Source: an uncultured Alphaproteobacteria bacterium
GTDB taxonomy: Bacteria; Pseudomonadota; Alphaproteobacteria; CALKHQ01
Assembly (NCBI GenBank): GCA_937988735.1
Contig: CALKHQ010000297.1
Coordinates: forward strand, 1-14,952
DNA: 14,952 nt
Direction: 5' to 3'
Under the pieces are notes generated by a model that saw only the letters and a list, made by a program, of their open reading frames with translations, made no database searches and had not been told where the DNA came from. Made by a program: the position numbers and the translations under genes. Positions 1 to 6,875 of the stretch are shown here, piece by piece; position 1 is the stretch's first letter, and the number at the start of each line of letters is the position of its first letter.

Positions 1-2202
1 CTCGACGAGTACAACCGCAAGCGCGATTTCCGCCGCACGCCGGAGCCGAAGGGCAGGGGGCTGGCCGAAGGCAAGCTGCACTTCCGGCTCCACGGCCAGC
101 GGATGACCGGCGGCTGGGCGCTGGTGCGGATGCGCGGCCGCGAGAAGCGGGAGAACTGGCTTCTGGTCAAGGAGCGGGACGAGACGGCCGACGACGCGGG
201 CGACAGCCTGGTGGAGACCTTCCGGACCAGCGTCGCCACCGGCCGCTCGATGGACGAGATCGCCGCCGGCCCCGACCAGTGGACCCGCGAGGCCGGCCGC
301 TCGAAGAAGACACCGGCGAAGCGCCCGGCCAGCCCCCGCAAGCGGGCCGGGGGCGCACCGCCAGCCTTCCGCAGCCTGCAGCTCGCGACATTGGTCGAAA
401 GCGTGCCGGAGGGGGACGGCTGGCTGCACGAGGTCAAGTTCGACGGCTACCGCTGCCTTGCCGCCGTCGGCAGCGGCGCCGTGCGCTGCTACAGCCGCTC
501 CGGCCTCGACTGGACGAAAAAGTTCGCACCGGTGGCCGAGGCGCTGCGTGGCCTCGACTGTGGCAGCGCGCTGATCGACGGCGAGATCGTCGCCCGCGAC
601 GCCGGCCCCGCCTCCTCCTTCTCGGCGCTGCAGAAGGCGCTCGGCTCCGGCGGCGGGCTCACCTACTACGCCTTCGACCTGCTTGCGCTGGACGGCGCCG
701 ACCTGACGAAGAAGCCGCTCGCCGAGCGCAAGGACACCCTGCACCGGCTGCTGCAGGGCGCGTCCCTCGAACCGGCCGTGCAATACAGCGAGCATGTGCA
801 GGGCAATGGCGACAAGGTGCTGGCCGCCATCTGCCGCGCCGGGCAGGAAGGGATCGTCTCCAAGCGTGCCGACGCCCCCTATCGCGGTGCCCGGACCCGG
901 ACGTGGCTCAAGGTGAAGTGCGACCGGCGCCAGGAGTTCATCATCGGCGGCTGGGCCCCGAGCGACAAGAAGGGCCGGCCGTTCTCGTCACTGCTGCTCG
1001 GCACGGTCGAGGGCGGCGTGCTGCACTATCGCGGAAAGGTCGGCGCCGGCTACACTGGCGACGCGCTGGAGAGGGCGGCGGCGCTGCTCGCCGCCGACGC
1101 CCGCCCGGACAGCCCCTTCGCCGCGGTGCCGCGCCCGGTCGCCCGCAACGCGCGCTGGGTGGCGCCGCGACACGTCGCCGAGGTCCGCTTCACCGAGCTG
1201 ACCGACGAGGGCCATATCCGCCACGGGGTGTTCCTGGGGCTGAGAGAGGACAAGGAGGCGGAGGAGGTGTCACTGGAGCAGGCGGCAGGCGACGGCGACG
1301 GCACGGGCGACAGCGTCCGCGGCATCCGGCTCACCCACCCGGACCGCGTGCTCTACGCCGACCAGGGCCTGACCAAGCGCGATCTCGCCCGCTATTACGA
1401 CCGGATCGCGGAGCGGATGATGCCGCTGATCCAGGACCGGCCGCTGTCGCTGGTGCGCTGCCCCCAGGGCAGCGAGGCCAAGTGCTTCTTCCAGAAGCAT
1501 GCCGGGGAAGGGTTCCCCGAGGCGCTGGCCCAGGTCGAGATCAAGGAGAGCTCGGGCGAGCGCAAGCCCTATCTCTACGCCCGCGACGCCGCCGCGATCG
1601 TCGCCGCGGTGCAGATGGGCACGCTGGAGTTCCACATCTGGGGCTGCCGCGCCGATCGGCTGGACAAGCCCGACCGGCTCGTCTTCGACCTCGACCCGGA
1701 CGTCGGCATCGGCTTTGACGGGGTACGCACCGCAGCGGCCGACCTCCGCGACCGGCTGGCGGAGGTCGGGCTGGAGAGCTGGCCGCTGGTCACCGGCGGC
1801 AAGGGCGTTCACGTGGTGGTGCCGCTGCGCCGCAGCGCGGGCTGGGAGGAGGTGAAGGGCTTTGCGAAGGCGTTCGCCCGGATGATGGTCGCCGCCGAGC
1901 CGGACCGCTTCATCGCGACGATGTCGAAGGCGAAGCGGAAGGGGAAGATCTTCGTGGACTGGCTGCGCAACGAGCGCGGCGCCACCGCCATCGCGCCCTA
2001 TTCGACACGCGCCCGTGCCGGCGCGCCGGTGGCGCTGCCGGTGTCGTGGGACGAACTGTCGCGACTGAAGGCCGCCAACCTGTTCACGGCCGCCGACGCC
2101 GTTGCGCGGCTGTCGGAGCCGGATCCGTGGAAGGCGGCCGCATCGCCCCGGCAGGCGATCACGCGCGCAGTGCAGTCGCGGCTGGCGGACGCGGGCGGGT
2201 AA
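1..2202 (+). CDS. ligD: Multifunctional ATP-dependent DNA ligase LigD (5'-truncated by the window edge)
   Basis: This is the bacterial non-homologous end-joining enzyme, which trims, fills and seals double-strand breaks with Ku. The frame is open from base 1, so the start lies outside; an ATG at 103 is internal. In window codons, 1-60 are the end of the 3'-phosphoesterase domain (FRLHGQR, GGWALVRM, NWLLVKERD). A Lys/Arg/Pro-rich linker follows. The adenylating ligase domain spans about 120-415, with EVKFDG carrying the nucleotidyl-acceptor Lys at codon 146, EGIVSKR (motif IV), TWLKVKC (motif V) and an OB-fold end FTELTDEG. The primase-like polymerase domain spans about 435-705, with FDLDPD (Asp 563 and 565), GGKGVHVVVPL (His 604) and FVDWLRN (Asp 653). 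The order phosphoesterase-ligase-polymerase matches Pseudomonas-type LigD, not the mycobacterial order. All visible catalytic motifs are intact. No ku gene lies downstream; one could lie upstream. Confidence 0.96.
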   Translation, partial: LDEYNRKRDFRRTPEPKGRGLAEGKLHFRLHGQRMTGGWALVRMRGREKRENWLLVKERDETADDAGDSLVETFRTSVATGRSMDEIAAGPDQWTREAGRSKKTPAKRPASPRKRAGGAPPAFRSLQLATLVESVPEGDGWLHEVKFDGYRCLAAVGSGAVRCYSRSGLDWTKKFAPVAEALRGLDCGSALIDGEIVARDAGPASSFSALQKALGSGGGLTYYAFDLLALDGADLTKKPLAERKDTLHRLLQGASLEPAVQYSEHVQGNGDKVLAAICRAGQEGIVSKRADAPYRGARTRTWLKVKCDRRQEFIIGGWAPSDKKGRPFSSLLLGTVEGGVLHYRGKVGAGYTGDALERAAALLAADARPDSPFAAVPRPVARNARWVAPRHVAEVRFTELTDEGHIRHGVFLGLREDKEAEEVSLEQAAGDGDGTGDSVRGIRLTHPDRVLYADQGLTKRDLARYYDRIAERMMPLIQDRPLSLVRCPQGSEAKCFFQKHAGEGFPEALAQVEIKESSGERKPYLYARDAAAIVAAVQMGTLEFHIWGCRADRLDKPDRLVFDLDPDVGIGFDGVRTAAADLRDRLAEVGLESWPLVTGGKGVHVVVPLRRSAGWEEVKGFAKAFARMMVAAEPDRFIATMSKAKRKGKIFVDWLRNERGATAIAPYSTRARAGAPVALPVSWDELSRLKAANLFTAADAVARLSEPDPWKAAASPRQAITRAVQSRLADAGG

Positions 2203-2293
2203 CCCGGACCGCATGCAGCGGCAACTGCGAGGGACCCGCCCGGCCGCCGCACAAATCCGCTCCCCGGCGGGCCCACCTCTGCTACTATCGGCA

Positions 2294-2301
2294 AAACGTT
2301 T
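2294..2301. promoter_or_regulatory. Palindrome AAACGTTT upstream of the dioxygenase gene (operator candidate)
   Basis: A perfect 8-base palindrome lies in the 122-base gap between ligD and the dioxygenase gene, ending 23 bases before its ATG. A TACTAT hexamer (2283-2288, 4 of 6 matches to the sigma-70 -10 box) sits 5 bases upstream, so the palindrome would cover the transcription start. No convincing -35 box is seen. The same 8-mer recurs before the next gene. The operator role is inference. Confidence 0.3.
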
Positions 2302-2324
2302 CAGGAAACCCGGAGGTTACGCCC

Positions 2325-3272
2325 ATGACCGCCGCCCGAGCCCTTGCCCCCGACGAGGCGCAGGCGCTGCGCAACCGCCTGGCGGAGGACGGCTTCGTCG
2401 TCATCGAGGGACTGCTGCCGAAGGACACGGTGCGCAAGCTGAAAGCCCTGGTGGATGCCCGGCTGGCCTACGAGCGCGAGCATCCGTTCGACCCGGGCGA
2501 CGGTCCGGCCGCCCCGGGCGACGAGCGCTACTGCGGCGAGTATGGCCCGTTTCTCGCCGACAAGGAGGAGCAGGCCCGGGTCATGCGCCGCATCCGGGCG
2601 GACCGTGCGCGCGAGTTCAACACGCCATGGCCGGTGCCGCCGGAGGAGGTCTGCATCAGCTTCTTCCACATCCCGTCGATTTTCGACGAGGGCCGGTCGC
2701 AGCGCATCTTCAACCTGATCAACAAGGAACCCGCCTTCGCGCCGCTGATCGAGCATCCCGCGGTGCTCGACATCATGGACGCGGAGCTGGGCCGCGACGC
2801 GATCCTGCTCGACGTCAGCGTCAACAATGTCGGCGCCCACACCGACAGCGGCGGCTGGCACATCGACTCGCCGATCACCCAGGTGCCAGAGCCGCTGCCG
2901 GAGTTCACGCTGGCGATCCAGACCGTGTGGATGCTGGACGACTTCACCGCCGCCAACGGCGCGACCCACGTGGTCCGCGGCAGCCACCTCACCCGGCGCA
3001 AGCCGCCGAAGGGCAAGGGTCCGCTCGAGAACGAGGTGGTCCTGGAAGGCCCGGCCGGTTCGCTGGCCATCTGGCTGTCGCAGACCTGGCACCGGCACGG
3101 CGCCAACAGCACCGATGCCGCCCGCACCGGCGTCATCGCCCAGTACGGTCGCGCCTGGGTCAAGCCCTTCGTCGACCTGCGCACCCCGCTCACCGCCGAA
3201 ACGGCGGCGCGCTTCTCGCCGCGGCTCCGCTACATGATGGGCTGCAACGCCAACGCCCCGGTCCGCGGCTGA
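2325..3272 (+). CDS. Phytanoyl-CoA dioxygenase (PhyH) family Fe(II)/2-oxoglutarate oxygenase
   Basis: This 315-residue cytosolic protein has the double-stranded beta-helix oxygenase pattern. The iron ligands are visible as WHIDSP (His179, Asp181) and TWHRHG (distal His, probably His256). The Arg of ARTGV (Arg267) is placed to hold the 2-oxoglutarate carboxylate. GDERY and the GATHVVRGSH segment are also typical of the family. The ATG at 2325 is chosen because CGGAGG (2311-2316) sits 8 bases before it and the homology begins just after it; the frame stays open upstream to 2046 but that part overlaps ligD. Members hydroxylate very different substrates, from phytanoyl-CoA to compatible solutes and natural products, and nothing nearby identifies this one. 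The gene is alone: ligD ends 122 bases upstream and a strong terminator follows 8 bases after its stop. Confidence 0.9.
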   Translation: MTAARALAPDEAQALRNRLAEDGFVVIEGLLPKDTVRKLKALVDARLAYEREHPFDPGDGPAAPGDERYCGEYGPFLADKEEQARVMRRIRADRAREFNTPWPVPPEEVCISFFHIPSIFDEGRSQRIFNLINKEPAFAPLIEHPAVLDIMDAELGRDAILLDVSVNNVGAHTDSGGWHIDSPITQVPEPLPEFTLAIQTVWMLDDFTAANGATHVVRGSHLTRRKPPKGKGPLENEVVLEGPAGSLAIWLSQTWHRHGANSTDAARTGVIAQYGRAWVKPFVDLRTPLTAETAARFSPRLRYMMGCNANAPVRG

Positions 3273-3280
3273 TCCGGCGT

Positions 3281-3309
3281 CCGGGTCCCGGCAGGCGGGA
3301 CCCGGTTTT
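3281..3309 (+). terminator. Intrinsic terminator after the dioxygenase gene
   Basis: CCGGGTCCCG (3281-3290) and CGGGACCCGG (3296-3305) form a perfect 10-base-pair stem with a 5-base GCAGG loop, followed at once by TTTT (3306-3309). It starts 8 bases after the stop codon at 3272. This separates the dioxygenase gene from the kinase gene, which must therefore have its own promoter in the 56 bases between. Confidence 0.85.
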
Positions 3310-3312
3310 ATG

Positions 3313-3320
3313 AAACGTTT
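3313..3320. promoter_or_regulatory. Palindrome AAACGTTT upstream of the hybrid kinase gene (operator candidate)
   Basis: This is the second copy of the palindrome found before the dioxygenase gene. It lies just past the terminator's T-run and 45 bases before the kinase ATG. An AT-rich TTTTAT (3306-3311) precedes it, but that overlaps the terminator tail, so a -10 role is doubtful. I saw no third copy in the window. Confidence 0.3.
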
Positions 3321-3365
3321 ACCCGACCTCTGCGAATTTGTGGCCCTCCCAATCAGGGGCCTGTC

Positions 3366-5696
3366 ATGCCTGCATCCCGCCAGTTCCGGATCACGACGGC
3401 CGTCTACGCCCTTCTCGTTGCGGCCGCCGGCCTCCTTGCCCTGGGCGGCTACTGGCTTCTGGACATCACCGCGGACAAGATCGTCGCCACCCAGGCGGAG
3501 CGGACCTCCGTCGGCTGGGCGAACTATGCCAGCGCCCAGCTGCCGCGGCTGGAGGAGATCCTGGACGGCGGCCCCATCACGGAGTCGGAGCGGGAATTCC
3601 TGCGCGGCGTGCGCGACTTCGGCGGCGTCTTCCGTTTCAAGCTGTTCGACCTGGAGGGCCGGCTGCGGCTGGTCTCGGACGACCTCAGCACCGACGGGAT
3701 CGCCGCCGCCGACAGCGGCCTCCACTCCCAGACCGCCCGCGCGGTGATCGCGTCCGGCGAGCCGACCACCACGCTTCAGGATGGCGCCGGCAGGCGCGAC
3801 CGCCCCCCGGCCTACGCGGAAAGCTACGTGCCCATCCTCCGCGACGGCCGCGTCATCGGCGTCGTCGAGGTCTATGTGGACCAGACCCGCGAGGCCGCCG
3901 CCCAGCGCCTGGAGTTCCGCGCCTTCGCCTTCCGCATCGTCGGGCTAACCCTGATCGTGCTCTGCCTGCCGGGCGTGCTCCTCATCATGATGGGCCGCAA
4001 GCTGAAGCGGCAGAACCAGATCCTCGAGGTGGAGCGGTCCCGTGCCCTCGCCGCGGAGCGGACGAAGTCCGAGTTCCTGGCCAACATGAGCCACGAGATC
4101 CGGACGCCGATGAACGGCATCATCGGCATGGCCGAGCTGCTGAACCGCACCCAGCTCGACCGCAAGCAGGCGATGTACGCCAACGTGATCATCAAGTCCG
4201 GCCACGCGCTGGTCACGGTGATCAACGACATCCTCGACTTCTCGAAGATCGATTCCGGCCAGCTCGAGCTCGACCCCGCCCCGTTCAAGCTCAACGAGGC
4301 GGTCAACGATGTCACCACCCTCCTGTCGGCCAACGCCCAGGAAAAGGGCATCGAGCTGATCGTGCGCGTTCAGCCCGACCTGCCCGAAATGGTGGTCGGC
4401 GATGCCGGCCGCGTGCGCCAGATCCTCACCAACCTGCTGGGCAACGCGATCAAGTTCACCGAGTTCGGCCACGTGCTGATCGACGTTTCCGGCACCGTCC
4501 GCGCCGGCGCCAACCCGCCCATGGTCGACCTGGTGTTCCGCGTGGACGACACCGGCATCGGCATCCCGGCCGACAAGCTGGAAACCGTGTTCGAGAAGTT
4601 CTCGCAGGTCGACAGCTCCTCGACCCGGCGCCATGAGGGAACGGGCCTCGGCCTCGCGATCTCGAAGATGCTGGTCGAGAAGATGGGCGGGCGGATCTGG
4701 GTGGATTCGGTCGTCAACCGCGGTTCATCCTTCTTCTTCACCCTGCCGCTGCCGATCCACGGCGACACGGTCCGCCGCCACCAGGTGCCGGTGGACCTGA
4801 CCGGCAAGCGGATCCTGGTCATCGACGACAACGCGGTGAACCGCGCGATCCTGCAGGAGCAGCTCAGCTCCTGGCGCTTCGAGGAATCGACGGCGGCGAC
4901 CGGCATGGAAGGCATCGCCCGGCTGGCCCAGGCCGCGGTCAGCGGCAGGCCGTTCGACCTGGTGATCCTGGACTACCACATGCCGGGCATGGACGGCGCC
5001 GCCGTCGCTACCGCGATCCGCGAGATGGCGGCGCTGGACGGCCTGCCGATCATCATGCTGACCTCGGTGGACCAGCCGGTGGAGGGCGGGTTCTTCAGCC
5101 GCCTCGGCATCCAGGGGCATCTGGTCAAGCCGGCCACCTCCTCGCGCCTGCTCGACCTGATCACCACCGTGCTGCAGGAGGCGCCGCGCCATCACGAGGC
5201 GGCGACGGAGGCCGCGGCGGAGCAGCCCGCGGCGGCCGACGGCGACAGGCCGGCGCTGCCGGCGCCCGCCGCCGGGCCCCGCCGGGTGGACGTGCTGGTC
5301 GCCGAGGACAACGAGATCAACCGCGCTGTCGTCGAGCAGATCCTCGCCGGGGAGCGGCTCGGGATCACCATGGCCTGCAATGGCGTGGAAGCAGTGGCCC
5401 GGTTCAAGGCCGACCGGCCCCGGGTGGTGCTGATGGACGTGTCGATGCCGGACATGAACGGCTTCGAGGCGACCCAGGCCATCCGCGCGTACGAGCGGGA
5501 GCAGGGGCTGGCGCCGACGCCGATCATCGCCCTCACCGCCCACGCGCTGAAGGGCGACCGCGACATGTGCCTCGACGCCGGCATGGACGACTACCTGGCG
5601 AAGCCGGTGCTGCCGGAGGACCTGATCCGCAAGCTCGCCGAGTGGATGGAGCGGCAGGCGGCCGAGCCGGAGGAGCGGGTTCGCGCCGCCGTCTGA
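3366..5696 (+). CDS. Membrane hybrid sensor histidine kinase with two receiver domains
   Basis: This 776-residue inner-membrane kinase has two helices, about residues 11-32 and 189-210, flanking a periplasmic sensor of about 155 residues. The sensor's later part (FKLFDLEGRLRLVS, then YVPILRDGRVIGVVEVYVD) looks Cache-like, but the ligand is unknown. HisKA carries HEIRTP with phospho-accepting His243. The ATPase domain has an N box (NLLGNAIKF, Asn360), DDTGIGIP (394-401) and GTGLGL (425-430). Receiver 1 (about 480-604) has DD at 487-488, Asp536, Thr566 and Lys588. An Ala/Pro-rich linker leads to receiver 2 (about 640-762) with Asp691, Thr724 and Lys746. Both receivers keep all key residues. No Hpt domain follows, so any onward phosphorelay needs a separate Hpt protein. 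AGGGG (3355-3359) lies 6 bases before the chosen ATG. No partner regulator is adjacent. Confidence 0.95.
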   Translation: MPASRQFRITTAVYALLVAAAGLLALGGYWLLDITADKIVATQAERTSVGWANYASAQLPRLEEILDGGPITESEREFLRGVRDFGGVFRFKLFDLEGRLRLVSDDLSTDGIAAADSGLHSQTARAVIASGEPTTTLQDGAGRRDRPPAYAESYVPILRDGRVIGVVEVYVDQTREAAAQRLEFRAFAFRIVGLTLIVLCLPGVLLIMMGRKLKRQNQILEVERSRALAAERTKSEFLANMSHEIRTPMNGIIGMAELLNRTQLDRKQAMYANVIIKSGHALVTVINDILDFSKIDSGQLELDPAPFKLNEAVNDVTTLLSANAQEKGIELIVRVQPDLPEMVVGDAGRVRQILTNLLGNAIKFTEFGHVLIDVSGTVRAGANPPMVDLVFRVDDTGIGIPADKLETVFEKFSQVDSSSTRRHEGTGLGLAISKMLVEKMGGRIWVDSVVNRGSSFFFTLPLPIHGDTVRRHQVPVDLTGKRILVIDDNAVNRAILQEQLSSWRFEESTAATGMEGIARLAQAAVSGRPFDLVILDYHMPGMDGAAVATAIREMAALDGLPIIMLTSVDQPVEGGFFSRLGIQGHLVKPATSSRLLDLITTVLQEAPRHHEAATEAAAEQPAAADGDRPALPAPAAGPRRVDVLVAEDNEINRAVVEQILAGERLGITMACNGVEAVARFKADRPRVVLMDVSMPDMNGFEATQAIRAYEREQGLAPTPIIALTAHALKGDRDMCLDAGMDDYLAKPVLPEDLIRKLAEWMERQAAEPEERVRAAV

Positions 5697-5738
5697 CCTG
5701 CCGGCGGCCGCGCGGCGCTTTCGCGCGCCCGTCCCCTA

Positions 5739-5767
5739 TGGGCAGGCCCGCCGGCCCGGCCTATAGT
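5739..5767 (+). promoter_or_regulatory. Sigma-70-type promoter candidate, possibly leaderless
   Basis: TGGGCA (5739-5744, 4 of 6 matches to TTGACA) and TATAGT (5762-5767, 5 of 6 to TATAAT) are separated by exactly 17 bases. Transcription would be expected to start about 7 bases after the -10 box, at 5774-5775, on the ATG of the twin-helix gene. No Shine-Dalgarno sequence precedes that ATG, which agrees with a leaderless mRNA. Confidence 0.5.
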
Positions 5768-5774
5768 CGCTGCC

Positions 5775-5978
5775 ATGCACACGGTCTTCACGGTGGCGTT
5801 CATCATCGCCCTGGCGGCGACGGTCGGCGTGCTGTTCACCGGCATCTTCGTCATGGGCAAGGGCGGCGATCTCAACCGCCGCTACGGCAACCGGCTGATG
5901 CGGCTGCGCGTGGTCTGCCAGGGCATCGCGATCGCTCTGTTCGCCCTGATGCTGCTGACGGGCGGCAACGGCAGCTGA
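5775..5978 (+). CDS. HIG1-like twin transmembrane helix small protein
   Basis: This 67-residue membrane protein has a hydrophobic helix at about residues 4-27, a short basic loop (GKGGDLNRRYGNR) and a second helix at about 47-63. The loop and second helix carry RLRVVCQ, which fits the RxRxxxQ core of the HIG1 (hypoxia-induced) domain; the Q/I expected four residues before the first Arg is Asn here. Proteins of this kind in alphaproteobacteria are named twin transmembrane helix small protein and often sit just upstream of the ETF genes, as here (144 bases). Mitochondrial HIG1 proteins associate with respiratory complexes; a comparable role here is inference. There is no ribosome-binding site before the ATG, only a -10-like TATAGT, so it may be translated from a leaderless transcript. 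Confidence 0.85.
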   Translation: MHTVFTVAFIIALAATVGVLFTGIFVMGKGGDLNRRYGNRLMRLRVVCQGIAIALFALMLLTGGNGS

Positions 5979-5993
5979 GGGCGCAGCGGCCTC

Positions 5994-6008
5994 CGGCTGT
6001 TGCAGCCG
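5994..6008 (+). other. Short hairpin after the twin-helix gene
   Basis: CGGCTG (5994-5999) and CAGCCG (6003-6008) form a 6-base-pair stem around a TTG loop, 16 bases after the stop codon. No T-run follows, so it is at best a weak or factor-assisted terminator, or chance in GC-rich DNA. Confidence 0.3.
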
Positions 6009-6013
6009 CGATA

Positions 6014-6024
6014 TTGCAGTGCAA
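6014..6024. promoter_or_regulatory. Palindrome TTGCA-G-TGCAA upstream of the ETF operon promoter
   Basis: A perfect inverted repeat with a single central base lies 11 bases upstream of the -35 candidate at 6036. Its TGC-N3-GCA core resembles the TGC-rich palindromes that I recall being reported for the PhaR/AniA regulators of polyhydroxybutyrate metabolism in alphaproteobacteria. The third gene of the operon encodes a 3-hydroxybutyryl-CoA dehydrogenase, which makes such control plausible. Assignment to that regulator is inference. Confidence 0.4.
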
Positions 6025-6035
6025 AAGCCAGGCGA

Positions 6036-6064
6036 TTGACTCGCGGGGACCGGCTGCCTACGGT
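6036..6064 (+). promoter_or_regulatory. Sigma-70-type promoter candidate for the etfB-etfA-hbd operon
   Basis: TTGACT (6036-6041, 5 of 6 matches to the -35 consensus) and TACGGT (6059-6064, 3 of 6 to the -10) are separated by 17 bases. A start near 6071 would give a leader of about 50 bases before the etfB ATG at 6123. Weak -10 boxes are usual in high-GC alphaproteobacteria. Confidence 0.5.
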
Positions 6065-6122
6065 GCGGGGCCTTCGCGGAATTGCGCCTTTTACAAGCGA
6101 ATAGAGAACCAGACACGCGGCC

Positions 6123-6875
6123 ATGAAAATCCTTGTGCCGGTCAAGCGCGTCGTTGATTTCAACGTCAAGGTGCGCGTCAAGTCCGACCAGAGCGGCGTC
6201 GAGACGGCGAACGTCAAGATGTCGATGAACCCGTTCGACGAAATCGCGGTCGAGGAAGCAGTCCGGATCAAGGAGGCCGGCGCGGCCGAAGAAGTGGTCG
6301 CCGTCTCCCTCGGCGTGCCGCAGGCGGCCGAGACGATCCGCACGGCGCTGGCGATGGGCGCCGACCGCGGCATCCTGGTGAAGACCGAGGAGGCGCTGGA
6401 GCCGCTCGCGGTGGCGAAGCTGCTGAAGGCCATCGTCGAACGCGAGGCGCCGGGCCTGGTGATCCTGGGCAAGCAGGCGATCGACGACGACAGCAACCAG
6501 ACCGGCCAGATGCTGGCGGCGCTGCTCGGCTGGCCGCAGGGCACCTTCGCGTCGAAGGTCGTGCTGCAGGACGGCTTCGTCGAGGTGACCCGCGAGGTGG
6601 ACGGCGGGCTGGAGACGCTGAAGCTGAAGCGCCCCGCCGTCATCACCACCGACCTTCGCCTCAACGAGCCGCGCTACGCATCCCTGCCCAGCATCATGAA
6701 GGCGAAGAAGAAGCCGATCGAGGAGCTGACGCCCGGCGCCCTGGGCGTCGATGTCGCGCCGCGGCTGGAGGTGCTGAAGGTGACCGAGCCGCCGAAGCGG
6801 ACGGCCGGCGTCCGGGTGAACAGCGTCGCCGAGCTGGTGGACAAGCTGCGCAACGAGGCGAAGGTGCTGCCATGA
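6123..6875 (+). CDS. etfB: Electron transfer flavoprotein, beta subunit
   Basis: This 250-residue protein is the smaller ETF subunit, which binds AMP structurally and carries the loop that docks on partner dehydrogenases. The N-terminus MKILVPVKRV and the C-terminal part are close to the mitochondrial type. RLNEPRYASLPSIMKAKKKP contains the recognition-loop leucine, here Leu188, followed by the Lys-rich stretch that is methylated in some ETFs. VDGGLETLKLKRPAVITTD and ETANVKMSMNPFDEIAVEEA are also family landmarks. Length is normal for housekeeping ETF beta and shorter than nitrogen-fixation FixA. Its stop overlaps the etfA start as ATGA (6872-6875), so the two are translationally coupled and made in equal amounts. 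Only a weak AGAGA lies 15 or so bases before the start. Confidence 0.97.
   Translation: MKILVPVKRVVDFNVKVRVKSDQSGVETANVKMSMNPFDEIAVEEAVRIKEAGAAEEVVAVSLGVPQAAETIRTALAMGADRGILVKTEEALEPLAVAKLLKAIVEREAPGLVILGKQAIDDDSNQTGQMLAALLGWPQGTFASKVVLQDGFVEVTREVDGGLETLKLKRPAVITTDLRLNEPRYASLPSIMKAKKKPIEELTPGALGVDVAPRLEVLKVTEPPKRTAGVRVNSVAELVDKLRNEAKVLP

Noticed and set aside
2046..2324. Upstream extension of the dioxygenase frame into ligD
   Set aside because: The ATG at 2325 has a good ribosome-binding site and the protein family begins there; the extension has no homologous look.
5714..5729. Hairpin GGCGC/GCGCC after the hybrid kinase gene as a terminator
   Set aside because: The stem is only 5 base pairs and no T-run follows; such pairings are frequent by chance in DNA this rich in G and C.
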